From assembly GCF_003337735.1 (NCBI RefSeq), contig NZ_QPJY01000004.1, forward strand, positions 62,001 to 126,000: a stretch of 64,000 nt of DNA. Reading direction: 5' to 3'. How positions within the stretch are numbered: position 1 is the stretch's first letter; every line of letters starts with the position of its first letter. Below the pieces are notes generated by a model. It was not told where the DNA came from. It saw nothing but the letters and a program-made list of their open reading frames with translations, and searched no databases. Source of the stretch: Thioalbus denitrificans. Lineage in GTDB: Bacteria > Pseudomonadota > Gammaproteobacteria > DSM-26407. Both the position numbers and the translations under genes were made by a program. Below are positions 1 through 10,434 of the stretch, in pieces.

Positions 1-2864
1 GGATGCCCGTGCGCCAGGGCACCGACGCCGCCGCCTTCCTGGCCATGGGCCACGTGGCGCTGAAGGAGTTCTACCTGGAACGGCAGGATCCCTACTTCCA
101 GGAATATGCCCGCAAGTACACCGACTTCCCCATGCAGGTGCTGCTGCGCCGGCAGGGGGACAGCTACGTCAGCGACCGCTACCTGCGCGCCTCCGACTTC
201 GACGGCGGCCTGGGGGAGACGAACAATCCCGAGTGGAAGACCATCGTTTTCGACGCCGGGAGCGGCGCCTTCGTGGTCCCCAACGGCTCCATGGGCTTCC
301 GCTGGGGCGAGAACGGCAAGTGGAACCTGCTGCCGAAGAACGCCGCCGACGCCAGCGACATCGAGGCGGAGATCACCTGCATCGACAGCCGCGACGAGGT
401 GGTTCCCGTGGCCTTCCCCCACTTCAACCCGGGCGAGGAGCGGGTGCTGGAGCGCAATGTGCCGGTGCGCCGGCTCACCCTCGCCTCCGGCGAGGAGGTC
501 CTGGTCACCTCGGTGTTCGACCTGCAGCTGGCCCAGTACGGGCTCGACCGCGGACTCGGCGGCGGCAACGTGGCCGCCTCCTACGACGACGAGGTGGCCT
601 ACACCCCCGCCTGGGCGGAGAAGGTGACCGGCGTGAAGCGCGCCGACCTCATCCGCACCGGGCGGGAGTTCGCCGACAACGCCGCCAAGACCCGCGGCAA
701 GTCCATGGTCATCCTCGGTGCCGCCATCAACCACTGGTACCACAATGACATGAACTACCGCGCCATCATGAACCTGCTGCACATGTGCGGGTGCGTGGGG
801 CAGTCGGGCGGCGGCTGGGCCCACTACGTGGGACAGGAGAAGCTGCGCCCGCAGGCGGGCTGGGCGCCGGTGGCCTTCGGCCTCGACTGGCACCGGCCGC
901 CGCGGCAGATGAACTCCACCAGCTTCTGGTACTTCCACACCGACCAGTGGCGCTACGAGCGGGTGAGCGCCGATTCGCTCCTCGCCCCCACCGCCAAGGG
1001 GAAATACCGCGGCTACACCCTGGCCGACTACAACGTGGTGGCCCAGCGCCTCGGCTGGCTCCCCTCGGCGCCCCACTTCAACCGCAACCCCCTCGACATC
1101 GTCAACGATGCCGAGGCCGCGGGCGCGGCCGACGAGGCGGGGGTGGGGAAATACGTGGTGGAGCAACTCAAGTCCGGTGACCTCCGCTTCGCCGCGGAGG
1201 ACGTGGACGCCCCGGAGAGCTGGCCGCGCAACCTCTTCGTCTGGCGCGCCAACCTCATCGGCTGCTCGGCCAAGGGCCACGAGTACTTCCTGAAGCACCT
1301 GCTCGGCGCCCAGAACGGCGTCATGTCCGAGGGCGTCGAGGGCGCGGAGACGAAGGAGATCAAGTGGCACGAGAAGGCGCCCATCGCCAAGCTCGACCTG
1401 ATGGTGGACATCAACTTCCGCCTCAACTCCACCGGTGCCTACTCCGACATCATCCTGCCCACGGCCACCTGGTACGAAAAGGCGGACCTCAACACCACCG
1501 ACATGCACCCCTTCGTGCACCCCCTCTCCGAGGCGGTGGACCCGGCCTGGGAGTCGAAGACCGACTGGCAGATCTTCAAGACCATCGCCAGGGAGTTCTC
1601 GGAGCTGGCCGGCAAGCACCTGGGCACCCGCAAGGACCTGGTGGCCCTGCCCATGCTCCATGACACCCCCATGGAGCTGGCCCAGCCCTTCGGCGTGCAG
1701 GACTGGAAGCGCGGCGAGTGCGAGCCGGTGCCCGGCAAGAGCCTGCCGCTGCTGAAGGTGGTGGAGCGCGACTACGCTAACACCTACAAGAAGTTCACCT
1801 CGCTGGGCCCGCTGATGACCAAGCTCGGCAACAACGTCAAGGGCATCGACTGGGATACCCAGGACGAGTACGAGCACCTGAAGCACCACAACCGCACCAT
1901 CCAGGAGGACGGCGTCTCCAAGGGCATGCCGCAGCTGGAGGACGATATCGCGGTTTGCGACACGGTCCTGCTGATGGCCCCGGAGACCAACGGCGAGGTG
2001 GCCCACAAGTCGTGGAAGGCGCTGGGGAAGAAGACCGGCATCGACCACAACCACCTGTGCGACCCGCGCCGGGACGAGAAGATTCTCTACCGCGACATCC
2101 AGGCCCAGCCGCGCAAGATCATCACCGCGCCCACCTGGTCCGGGATCGAGTCCGAGGAGGTGAGCTACAACGCCGGCTGGACCAACATCCACGAGCACAT
2201 CCCGTTCCGCACCCTCACCGGGCGGGCCCAGTTCTACCAGGACCACGAGTGGATGCTCGACTTCGGCGAGGGCTTCTGCGCCTACCGCCCGCCGGTGGAC
2301 CTGAAGGCCCACGAGACGGTGCCCGACGCGGTGCGCGCCAAGCCGCACCTGGTGCTCAACTGGATCACCCCCCACTCCAAGTGGGGCATCCACTCAACCT
2401 ACCAGGACAACCTGCGCATGCTCACCCTGTTCCGCGGCGGCCCCTACATGTGGGTGGCCGAGGACGACGCGAAGAGCATCGGCCTCAGGGACAACGACTG
2501 GGTGGAGGCGGTGAACGCCAACGGTGCCACGGTGGCCCGGGTGGTGGTCTCCCAGCGGGTGCCACGGGGCATGGCCATCATGTACCACGCCCAGGAGAAG
2601 AACGTGAACGTGCCGGGCTCCAACACCACCGGCAAGCGCGGCGGCATCCTCAACTCGGTGACCCGCGTGGTGGTCAAGCCCACCCACATGATCGGCGGCT
2701 ACGCGCAGCTCTCCTACGGCTTCAACTACTACGGCACCGTGGGATCCCAGCGCGACGAGTACGTGGTGATCCACAAGATCGAGGACCGCGACGTGGACTG
2801 GCTGGAGCGCCCGCTCACACCCGAGCGCGAGGCACAGCTCAACCCGGTCGGTGTGAACAACTGA
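1..2864 (+). CDS. narG: Respiratory nitrate reductase alpha subunit NarG (5' end outside window)
   Basis: Molybdopterin catalytic subunit of the membrane-bound nitrate reductase, reducing nitrate to nitrite on the cytoplasmic side. About 953 residues are present. They align by eye with E. coli NarG from roughly residue 280 to the C-terminus, with near-identical blocks such as SYDDEVAYTPAWAE, CGCVGQSGGGWAHYVG, SDIILPTATWYEK and KPTHMIGGYA. The family is about 1,245 residues, so the N-terminal 280 or so, including the FS0 iron-sulfur ligands and the Asp that binds molybdenum, lie upstream of base 1. The reading frame runs straight through base 1, so the first ATG at 3 is internal. narHJI follow on the same strand. 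The nar promoter is outside the window. Confidence 0.97.
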   Translation, partial: MPVRQGTDAAAFLAMGHVALKEFYLERQDPYFQEYARKYTDFPMQVLLRRQGDSYVSDRYLRASDFDGGLGETNNPEWKTIVFDAGSGAFVVPNGSMGFRWGENGKWNLLPKNAADASDIEAEITCIDSRDEVVPVAFPHFNPGEERVLERNVPVRRLTLASGEEVLVTSVFDLQLAQYGLDRGLGGGNVAASYDDEVAYTPAWAEKVTGVKRADLIRTGREFADNAAKTRGKSMVILGAAINHWYHNDMNYRAIMNLLHMCGCVGQSGGGWAHYVGQEKLRPQAGWAPVAFGLDWHRPPRQMNSTSFWYFHTDQWRYERVSADSLLAPTAKGKYRGYTLADYNVVAQRLGWLPSAPHFNRNPLDIVNDAEAAGAADEAGVGKYVVEQLKSGDLRFAAEDVDAPESWPRNLFVWRANLIGCSAKGHEYFLKHLLGAQNGVMSEGVEGAETKEIKWHEKAPIAKLDLMVDINFRLNSTGAYSDIILPTATWYEKADLNTTDMHPFVHPLSEAVDPAWESKTDWQIFKTIAREFSELAGKHLGTRKDLVALPMLHDTPMELAQPFGVQDWKRGECEPVPGKSLPLLKVVERDYANTYKKFTSLGPLMTKLGNNVKGIDWDTQDEYEHLKHHNRTIQEDGVSKGMPQLEDDIAVCDTVLLMAPETNGEVAHKSWKALGKKTGIDHNHLCDPRRDEKILYRDIQAQPRKIITAPTWSGIESEEVSYNAGWTNIHEHIPFRTLTGRAQFYQDHEWMLDFGEGFCAYRPPVDLKAHETVPDAVRAKPHLVLNWITPHSKWGIHSTYQDNLRMLTLFRGGPYMWVAEDDAKSIGLRDNDWVEAVNANGATVARVVVSQRVPRGMAIMYHAQEKNVNVPGSNTTGKRGGILNSVTRVVVKPTHMIGGYAQLSYGFNYYGTVGSQRDEYVVIHKIEDRDVDWLERPLTPEREAQLNPVGVNN

Positions 2865-2876
2865 CAAAAGATCATT

Positions 2877-2967
2877 CACCACGAAGGCACGAAGAGCACG
2901 AAGAACTGCTTCTTGTTTCGTTCTCAGCCTTCACGCTTTCTTCGTGTCCTTCGTGACTTTGTGGTGA
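2877..2967. repeat. Inverted iterated repeat, CACGAAG family, between narG and narH
   Basis: The left arm (2877-2904) is built from CACGAAGG/CACGAAGA-type units. The right arm (about 2938-2967) carries the same units on the opposite strand (TTCGTGTCC, TTCGTGAC, TTTGTGGTG). A core of about 33 bp separates them. The arms can pair, so a transcript crossing narG-narH would carry a hairpin. Two further copies of this unit family form the outer arms of the elements at 29563 and 59007. Confidence 0.8.
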
Positions 2968-2989
2968 GATTTTCCGTGAGGAGATTTTC

Positions 2990-4558
2990 ATGAAGATCCG
3001 TGCACAGATCGCGATGGTCCTCAACCTGGACAAGTGTATCGGTTGCCACACCTGCTCGGTGACCTGCAAGAACATCTGGACCAACCGCAAGGGCGTGGAG
3101 TACGCCTGGTTCAACAACGTGGAGAGCAAGCCCGGCATCGGCTATCCCAAGCAGTGGGAGAACCAGGACAAGTGGCGGGGCGGCTGGAAACTGAAGAACG
3201 GCGAGCTGGAGCTCAAGGCGGGCGGTCGCGCCTCCAAGCTGCTCAACATCTTCGCCAACCCCGACATGCCGGAGATCGACGACTACTACGCGCCCTTCGA
3301 CTACGACTACGCCCACCTGCAGAACGCGCCGCTGTCCGAGGCGACGCCCACCGCCCGGCCCCGCTCCCAGATCGACGGCTCGCGGATGGAGAAGATCCAG
3401 TGGGGCCCCAACTGGGAGGATGACCTCGCCGGCGAGTTCGCCGAGCGCGCCCGCGATCCGAACTTCGCCGACATCGAGAAGCAGATGTACGGCCAGTTCG
3501 AGAACACCTTCCACATGTACCTGCCGCGGCTGTGCAACCACTGCCTCAACCCGGCCTGCGTGGCCGCCTGCCCCGCCGGCTCCATCTACAAGCGCGAGGA
3601 GGACGGCGTGGTGCTGGTGGACCAGGACAAGTGCCGCGGCTGGCGCATGTGCATCAGCGGCTGCCCCTACAAGAAGGTCTACTACAACTGGGAGTCGGGC
3701 AAGTCGGAGAAGTGCATCCTCTGCTACCCGCGCATCGAGTCGGGCCTGCCCACCGCCTGCGCCGAGTCCTGCGTGGGGCGCATCCGCTACATGGGCGTCA
3801 TCCTCTATGACGCCGACAGGATCGGCACCGCCGCGGCCACGGAAAATCCCAAGGGGCTCTACGAGGCCCACCAGGGGGTATTCTGCGATCCCAACGATCC
3901 GGAGATCATCGAGCAGGCGCGCCGCGACGGCATTCCCGAGAGCTGGATTACCGCGGCCCAGAACTCCCCGGTGTGGAAGATGGCCATGGAGTGGAAGATC
4001 GCCTTCCCCATCCACCCGGAGTTCCGCACCCTGCCCATGATGTGGTACGTGCCGCCTCTCTCGCCCGTGCAGAGCCAGCTGGACCAGGGCAATCTGCCCA
4101 CCGGCGAGGACGGCGTCATCCCCACCGCCGATGCGCTGCGCTTCCCCGCCCGCTACCTGGCCAACCTGCTCACCGCCGGCGACACCGCCCCCATCATCAG
4201 CGCGCTCAACCGGCTCATCGCCATGCGCAGCCACCAGCGTTCGAAGCGGGTGGAGGGCTCCGGCAACGCCGCGGTGCTGGAACGGGTGGGGCTGACCGAG
4301 GCGGAGGCCGAGGAGATGTACCGCTACCTGGCCATCGCCAACTATGAGGATCGCTTTGTCATTCCCACCTCTCACGAGGAGATGCGCCAGGAGGATCCCT
4401 ACGCCTTCCAGGGCCAGATGGGGTTCGGGCCCGGCAACAGCAGCGCCTACGGCATCGATGCGGGCGAGGGCTTCAGCCTCTTCCCCACCCGCCGCACCCG
4501 CTCGGAGGTGCCCATCACCTTCGTGCCGCCGCCGAGCAAGGAAACCGAGAAGGCCTGA
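2990..4558 (+). CDS. narH: Nitrate reductase beta subunit NarH
   Basis: Electron-transfer subunit of 522 residues (E. coli NarH has 512) that passes electrons from the NarI hemes to NarG. Four cysteine clusters are visible: CIGCHTCSVTC (residues 16-26), CNHCLNPACVAAC (near 182-194), CRGWRMCISGC (near 216-226) and CILCYPR...CAESC (near 243-261). The Trp in CRGW replaces the fourth Cys and marks the [3Fe-4S] site typical of NarH; the other clusters should be [4Fe-4S]. The start follows GTGAGGAGATTTTC, which contains a good ribosome-binding site. The gene lies 125 bp after narG, across a repeat element, and 12 bp before narJ. Confidence 0.97.
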   Translation: MKIRAQIAMVLNLDKCIGCHTCSVTCKNIWTNRKGVEYAWFNNVESKPGIGYPKQWENQDKWRGGWKLKNGELELKAGGRASKLLNIFANPDMPEIDDYYAPFDYDYAHLQNAPLSEATPTARPRSQIDGSRMEKIQWGPNWEDDLAGEFAERARDPNFADIEKQMYGQFENTFHMYLPRLCNHCLNPACVAACPAGSIYKREEDGVVLVDQDKCRGWRMCISGCPYKKVYYNWESGKSEKCILCYPRIESGLPTACAESCVGRIRYMGVILYDADRIGTAAATENPKGLYEAHQGVFCDPNDPEIIEQARRDGIPESWITAAQNSPVWKMAMEWKIAFPIHPEFRTLPMMWYVPPLSPVQSQLDQGNLPTGEDGVIPTADALRFPARYLANLLTAGDTAPIISALNRLIAMRSHQRSKRVEGSGNAAVLERVGLTEAEAEEMYRYLAIANYEDRFVIPTSHEEMRQEDPYAFQGQMGFGPGNSSAYGIDAGEGFSLFPTRRTRSEVPITFVPPPSKETEKA

Positions 4559-4570
4559 GGAGGAGAGATC

Positions 4571-5089
4571 ATGCAACTCTATACCGTCATTGCCCGCCTG
4601 CTGGACTATCCCGACGAGCTCCTCCATGGCCATCTCGGCGCGTTGCAGGAGTGGCTCCACGACGAGCCCGATATCGCCGCAGAGGACCGCGCCGCGGTTT
4701 CCGAGCTGGTGGCCTGGATGAGCTCGCAGCCGCTGCTGGCCCTCCAGGGACACTACGTGCAGACCTTCGACATGACCCCGGAGCACAGCCTGCACCTGAC
4801 CCATCACCTGTTCGGTGACGACCGTGGCCGCGGCCCGGCGCTGGTGGATCTCTCCGAGCACTACAAGGGCGCGGGGCTGGAGGCGGTGGCCGGCGAACTG
4901 CCCGACTACCTGCCCCTGGTGCTGGAGTACTGCTCCACCCTGGAGCCGTTCGCCGCCCGGGTCTTCCTGGGCGACGCGGCCAAGGTGATCCGGGTCCTGG
5001 CCGCCAACCTGGAGCGCGCCGGCAGCCCCTATGCCCCGGTCCTGCGCGTCATCGAGAAACACGGCCACCTGGCCCGCACCGCCGCCTGA
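4571..5089 (+). CDS. narJ: Nitrate reductase assembly chaperone NarJ
   Basis: System-specific chaperone of the NarJ/TorD-like helical family. It is needed to insert the molybdenum cofactor into NarG before the complex docks on NarI, and is not part of the final enzyme. The protein has 172 residues, shorter than E. coli NarJ (about 236) but within the range of other proteobacterial homologues. The N-terminal YTVIARLLDYPDELL and the central HYVQTFDMTPEHSLHLTHH blocks are typical of the family. It starts 12 bp after narH with GAGGAGAG upstream and ends 11 bp before narI, so the genes are very probably co-translated. The product rests on family pattern and operon position. Confidence 0.93.
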   Translation: MQLYTVIARLLDYPDELLHGHLGALQEWLHDEPDIAAEDRAAVSELVAWMSSQPLLALQGHYVQTFDMTPEHSLHLTHHLFGDDRGRGPALVDLSEHYKGAGLEAVAGELPDYLPLVLEYCSTLEPFAARVFLGDAAKVIRVLAANLERAGSPYAPVLRVIEKHGHLARTAA

Positions 5090-5100
5090 GGAGATACCCC

Positions 5101-5796
5101 ATGAACCTGCACGACTTCCTGTACGGGGCCTACCCCTACCTGGCGGGAACCATCTTCCTGCTGGGCAACTGGATTCGCTTCGACCGCGAACAGTACACCT
5201 GGAAAAGCGACTCGAGCCAGATCCTTTCCAACCGCAACATGCGCCTGGCGAGCAACCTGTTCCACGTGGGCATCATCGCCATCTTCCTCGGTCACCTGGT
5301 GGGCCTGCTGACCCCCCACGGCCTGTTCCTGGCCCTGGGCGTATCCGACATGCTGCACCAGTACGTGGCCATCACCGCCGGCAGCGTCTTCGGTACCCTG
5401 TGCCTCATCGGGGGGGTGCTGCTGTGGCTGCGCCGGCTCACCAATCCGCGGGTGCGCCACGTCTCCCGCCGGCGCGACATATTCGTGCTTGGCTGGATCC
5501 TGGTCACCCTGCTGCTGGGGCTCTCGACCATCCCCTTCTCCCTGCACCATGCGGCCAATGGCGATGCTTCGGTGATGGTCGCGCTCGCCGAATGGGCCCA
5601 GAGCGTGTTCACCCTGAACGCCAACCCGGACCTGCTGCGGGGCGTGGACCTGATTTTCAGAATCCACCTCTTCTTCGGCATGACCGTGTTCCTCATCTTC
5701 CCTTTCACCCGGCTGGTCCATGTCTGGAGCGTGCCGCTGGGCTACCTGGGGCGGGCCTACCAGATCGTACGGCGCAAGCAGGTGCCGGCACGCTGA
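5101..5796 (+). CDS. narI: Nitrate reductase gamma subunit NarI (cytochrome b)
   Basis: Membrane diheme cytochrome b of 231 residues that oxidises quinol and feeds electrons to NarH. Five hydrophobic segments are visible. Candidate heme ligands are His55 and His65 (NLFHVGIIAIFLGH) and His189 and His207 (RIHLFFG, RLVHVW), matching the spacing of E. coli His56/66/187/205. The start follows GAGGAGATACCCC. It is the last gene of narGHJI and is followed at once by a strong hairpin. Confidence 0.96.
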   Translation: MNLHDFLYGAYPYLAGTIFLLGNWIRFDREQYTWKSDSSQILSNRNMRLASNLFHVGIIAIFLGHLVGLLTPHGLFLALGVSDMLHQYVAITAGSVFGTLCLIGGVLLWLRRLTNPRVRHVSRRRDIFVLGWILVTLLLGLSTIPFSLHHAANGDASVMVALAEWAQSVFTLNANPDLLRGVDLIFRIHLFFGMTVFLIFPFTRLVHVWSVPLGYLGRAYQIVRRKQVPAR

Positions 5797-5805
5797 TGCC
5801 ATCCG

Positions 5806-5835
5806 GCGCCCCGGCGGTAATCACTGCCGGGGCGC
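5806..5835 (+). terminator. Hairpin after narI
   Basis: A perfect 10-bp stem, GCGCCCCGGC (5806-5815) with GCCGGGGCGC (5826-5835), and a 10-nt loop begins 9 bp after the narI stop codon. There is no long T run after it, so it could be a terminator or a 3'-end stabiliser of the nar mRNA. Confidence 0.55.
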
Positions 5836-6045
5836 TCAGGTCGGTTTCCCGCACCTGACCTCCCGCCGCACAGGCAGGACAGACCCGCCGCTACCCCTTT
5901 CGTGGTAGTCACCCGCGCCGTTTAACCTGTATTGGATATACTTCTTTTCATGTTCCGGGACTAATATCCGTCGCCAGGGGACGGAGAAGGCGCTCCTGCG
6001 GCGCGCGGATTCCCGTCCCGGCAGACGGACAAGGAGAGCACGACC

Positions 6046-6417
6046 ATGACGATGCAGACCAATCCCTATGCCCACCGGATCAAGACCATCAATGTGGACG
6101 GGCGTCCCGTGGAGACCGATTCCGAAGGCTACCTGCAGGATCTCGACGAATGGTCCGAGGCCTTCGCCGTCGCCCTCGCCGAGGAGGAGGGCCTGGAGCT
6201 CACCGACGAGCACTGGGAGGTGATCCGCTTCATCCGCGACTACCATGAACGGAACCACATCCAGGCCCAGGTGCGCCACATGATCCAGCATTTCCGCAAG
6301 GCTTGGGGTCCCGGGCGCGGCAACAACCACTACCTGCACGATCTCTTCCCCCGGGGCGGCCCGCAGAAGCAGGGCAACCGCCTGGCCGGAATCCGCCGCA
6401 CCAAGGGCGAGCACTGA
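6046..6417 (+). CDS. DsrC/TusE-family protein without cysteines (RspA-like)
   Basis: 123 residues with the DsrC/TusE fold signature: NVDGRPVETDSEGYLQDLDEW, the helical LTDEHWEVIRFIRDYHER block and LFPRGGPQKQGNRLAG near the C-terminus. DsrC carries two functional C-terminal cysteines and TusE keeps the penultimate one. Here the position after KQG is Asn, the protein ends RRTKGEH and there is no cysteine anywhere. Such homologues have been called RspA and are thought to be regulatory rather than sulfur carriers. The start has a strong AAGGAGAG site. The gene lies 249 bp after narI on the same strand and probably has its own promoter. A role linked to sulfur or nitrate regulation is inference. 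Confidence 0.85.
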   Translation: MTMQTNPYAHRIKTINVDGRPVETDSEGYLQDLDEWSEAFAVALAEEEGLELTDEHWEVIRFIRDYHERNHIQAQVRHMIQHFRKAWGPGRGNNHYLHDLFPRGGPQKQGNRLAGIRRTKGEH

Positions 6418-6429
6418 CGGGGGCACGAT

Positions 6430-6528
6430 GGACAATGGAAAAGGGATAAGGGACAAGGGACAATGGATAAGGGAAAAAGGTTAAAGATAAACCCTTGACC
6501 TTTGACCTTTGTCCATTAACCCTTATCC
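6430..6528. repeat. Inverted iterated repeat, GACAAGG/GATAAGG family
   Basis: The left arm (6430-6473) carries repeated GGACAATGG, GGGATAAGG and GGACAAGG units. The right arm (6492-6528) carries their complements (CCTTTGACC, TTTGTCC, CCCTTATCC). The core is only about 18 bp. The element fills the gap between the DsrC-like gene and the amidotransferase and ends 8 bp before the ATG, so a folded transcript could mask that start. Confidence 0.75.
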
Positions 6529-6536
6529 TCAACCGC

Positions 6537-7235
6537 ATGAAACCGATACGCATATTCCGCCACGTGGCCTGCGAGGGTCCCGGCTACCTCGCGACCTTTC
6601 TCGACCGGGCCGGAATCCCCTGGGAACTGGTGGCCGTGGACGCGGGCGAGGCCATTCCCGGCGCATTGTCGGACGTCTCCGGGCTGGTGTTCATGGGCGG
6701 GCCCATGAGCGTCAACGATCCCCTGCCCTGGATCGGCGCCGAGCTGGCCCTGATCCGCCGGGCGTCGGAGGCGGACGTTCCGGTTCTCGGCCACTGTCTC
6801 GGTGGCCAGCTGATCGCCAAGGCGCTGGGCGGCGCGGTGGGGCCGAACGCGGTGCGGGAGATCGGCTGGCACCCGGTGGAGCGGCTGCCGGACACGGACG
6901 CCTGGCTGGAGGGGCTGCCGGCCACTTTCACGGCCTTCCACTGGCACGGCGAAACCTTTTCCCTCCCGGCCGGGGCCGTGCCCCTGCTGCGCAGCGCGCA
7001 CTGTGAAAACCAGGCCTTCGCCATCGGCAACACCCTCGCGCTCCAGTGTCACGTGGAAATGACCGCCCCGATGGTGCGCGAGTGGGCCGCGCTCTACCGC
7101 GATGAACTGGACGATCCGTCGCCCGCGGTCCAGGATGCCGGAGAGATGCTCGCGGCTATCGAGAACCGCGTGGCCGGGCAGCAGGCCGCCGCTGATCGCC
7201 TCTACCGTCGGTGGCTGCGCCCCATCACCGACTGA
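6537..7235 (+). CDS. Class I glutamine amidotransferase (GMP synthase-like)
   Basis: Stand-alone amidotransferase domain of 232 residues. The nucleophile elbow GHCLGGQ holds the catalytic Cys; HWHGETFSLPAGA and LQCHVEMT supply the expected His region. The fold is that of the GMP-synthase-like group (GATase1), with unknown acceptor. The start at 6537 is chosen because MKPIRIFRHV begins the conserved beta strand, whereas the frame upstream of it is repeat DNA. A 65-residue gene follows 30 bp downstream. Confidence 0.85.
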   Translation: MKPIRIFRHVACEGPGYLATFLDRAGIPWELVAVDAGEAIPGALSDVSGLVFMGGPMSVNDPLPWIGAELALIRRASEADVPVLGHCLGGQLIAKALGGAVGPNAVREIGWHPVERLPDTDAWLEGLPATFTAFHWHGETFSLPAGAVPLLRSAHCENQAFAIGNTLALQCHVEMTAPMVREWAALYRDELDDPSPAVQDAGEMLAAIENRVAGQQAAADRLYRRWLRPITD

Positions 7236-7265
7236 CACCCCCAGGGACAGCCCGGAGGAGACGAC

Positions 7266-7463
7266 ATGAGCCGGGAATCGGACCGCAGACTGGCCGAACG
7301 GGTGCGCAGCGCCTGCATCGAGGCGGCACTCGCCGGCTATGAAAACGCCTCCATCTCGGGGCTGTGCCACGAAGGCGCCTGGGAGGCCGCCATCAGCGCC
7401 ATCCGCATGGTGGATCTCTCCGAACTGTTGGTGTCGAACCGGGACGTTCGACCACAGACATAG
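7266..7463 (+). CDS. Small conserved protein, unknown function
   Basis: 65 residues, acidic and helical, with no signal peptide or membrane segment. The core ISGLCHEGAWEAAISAIRMVDL looks conserved and contains one Cys. From memory, similar small proteins occur in purple sulfur and other sulfur-oxidising gammaproteobacteria, sometimes labelled acetyltransferase with no visible basis. A clear GGAGGA site precedes the ATG, and the gene lies 30 bp after the amidotransferase, so the two are probably co-transcribed. Confidence 0.65.
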   Translation: MSRESDRRLAERVRSACIEAALAGYENASISGLCHEGAWEAAISAIRMVDLSELLVSNRDVRPQT

Positions 7464-8005
7464 ATAGACCAGGTCATTGACCATCCGCCCCGGATCAGGT
7501 CCCGGTCCCGTTATCGTCATTCGAACCGCCCCGGGTCCGGTGTCGGCCCGCCCCCCGTTATATTCAACTTCCAGTAACGGTACCGCCCATTTATCCGCGT
7601 CTTCCGGACGACATCCAGCCGGCGCGCGCACCCGCCTGTAATGAATACACCGCGGAATGACAATTATCAGTTTCTGTTTTGTCGCCTTTCCAACACTCCC
7701 CCCGCCGGACCCCATGAAAAGTGATGTCCGGGAGCCGTGGCCGGGGCGTTATTTCATTCTAGGGTTCTGATAGTTCTTGATTCATGCATTGCAACATACA
7801 AAATACTTATTTCGAAAAACATTATATTTGATTTCAACGCTGTTCAAATGCCCTCTAGGATGCCTGGTGCCAATGGTTTTACCGACTGGGAGTCAGTCCG
7901 GTTTTGGCGCAGGACGGTCCATGATCTGGCCGACTCCCGGGAACAAAACAGATCCCTGATTCAGCAACGTCAGGGTGCCAGGTCATTATTCGGGGGAGGA
8001 TTCGA
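7464..8005. other. 542-bp gap upstream of hppA
   Basis: No convincing gene is visible. The stretch 7755-7850 is clearly more AT-rich than its surroundings and is the likely promoter region of hppA; TTGATT at 7777 is a possible -35, but no clean -10 was found. The last 150 bp would be a GC-rich 5' leader ending in a GGGGGAGGA ribosome-binding site just before the hppA ATG. No riboswitch was recognised. Confidence 0.5.
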
Positions 8006-10030
<2,025 letters not shown>

Positions 10031-10084
10031 ATGAGCATGGCGCAACCATAACCGGTATTTATAAATAACGAGGGAGAGACGCCC

Positions 10085-10312
10085 ATGGCAAAAGTACGTG
10101 TACAGATCGCCCCCGAGGTGGAGTTCAAGATGGAAGTGGAGGTGGAGGGCGTGGACCCCACCACCCGGGACTACGACGTCCAGCAGCACAAGACCAAGGT
10201 CTACGCGGAATTCGAGCGCCGGCTGAACGAGGCCTTCCCTGAAGGTCTCCTGATCCACAGCTTCGAGTTCGGCCTCGATCGCGGCTGGCACGATGAACTG
10301 AAGGAAGAGTGA
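10085..10312 (+). CDS. Small conserved hypothetical protein downstream of hppA
   Basis: 75 residues, acidic, with no signal peptide or membrane helix. Alternating hydrophobic and charged residues in KVRVQIAPEVEFKMEVEVEG suggest a beta hairpin, followed by an amphipathic helix (KTKVYAEFERRLNEAFPEG). A strong CGAGGGAGAG site precedes the ATG. It lies 54 bp after hppA and ends in front of a hairpin, so the two probably form one transcript. No function is recognised. Confidence 0.6.
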   Translation: MAKVRVQIAPEVEFKMEVEVEGVDPTTRDYDVQQHKTKVYAEFERRLNEAFPEGLLIHSFEFGLDRGWHDELKEE

Positions 10313-10318
10313 ATCCCC

Positions 10319-10348
10319 CGCCCCGCCACCGAAGACGGTGGCGGGGCG
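10319..10348 (+). terminator. Hairpin after the hppA unit
   Basis: A perfect 12-bp stem, CGCCCCGCCACC (10319-10330) with GGTGGCGGGGCG (10337-10348), and the loop GAAGAC lies 6 bp after the stop codon. The stem is very stable, but only a weak T run follows. Confidence 0.65.
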
Positions 10349-10434
10349 TCCGTTCCGGTGAACCATCCCCCGCCCGTGCAGTCTCTGGAGTAGATCCAGT
10401 ACACTGCTGCGAAACCAATCATTCGGGAGAGGGT

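Noticed and set aside
6046-6417. Annotation as TusE
   Set aside because: TusE keeps the penultimate Cys for sulfur transfer; this protein has no Cys.
7777-7959. 60-codon frame in the AT-rich region before hppA
   Set aside because: No ribosome-binding site, no recognisable domain, and composition unlike coding DNA of the neighbours.
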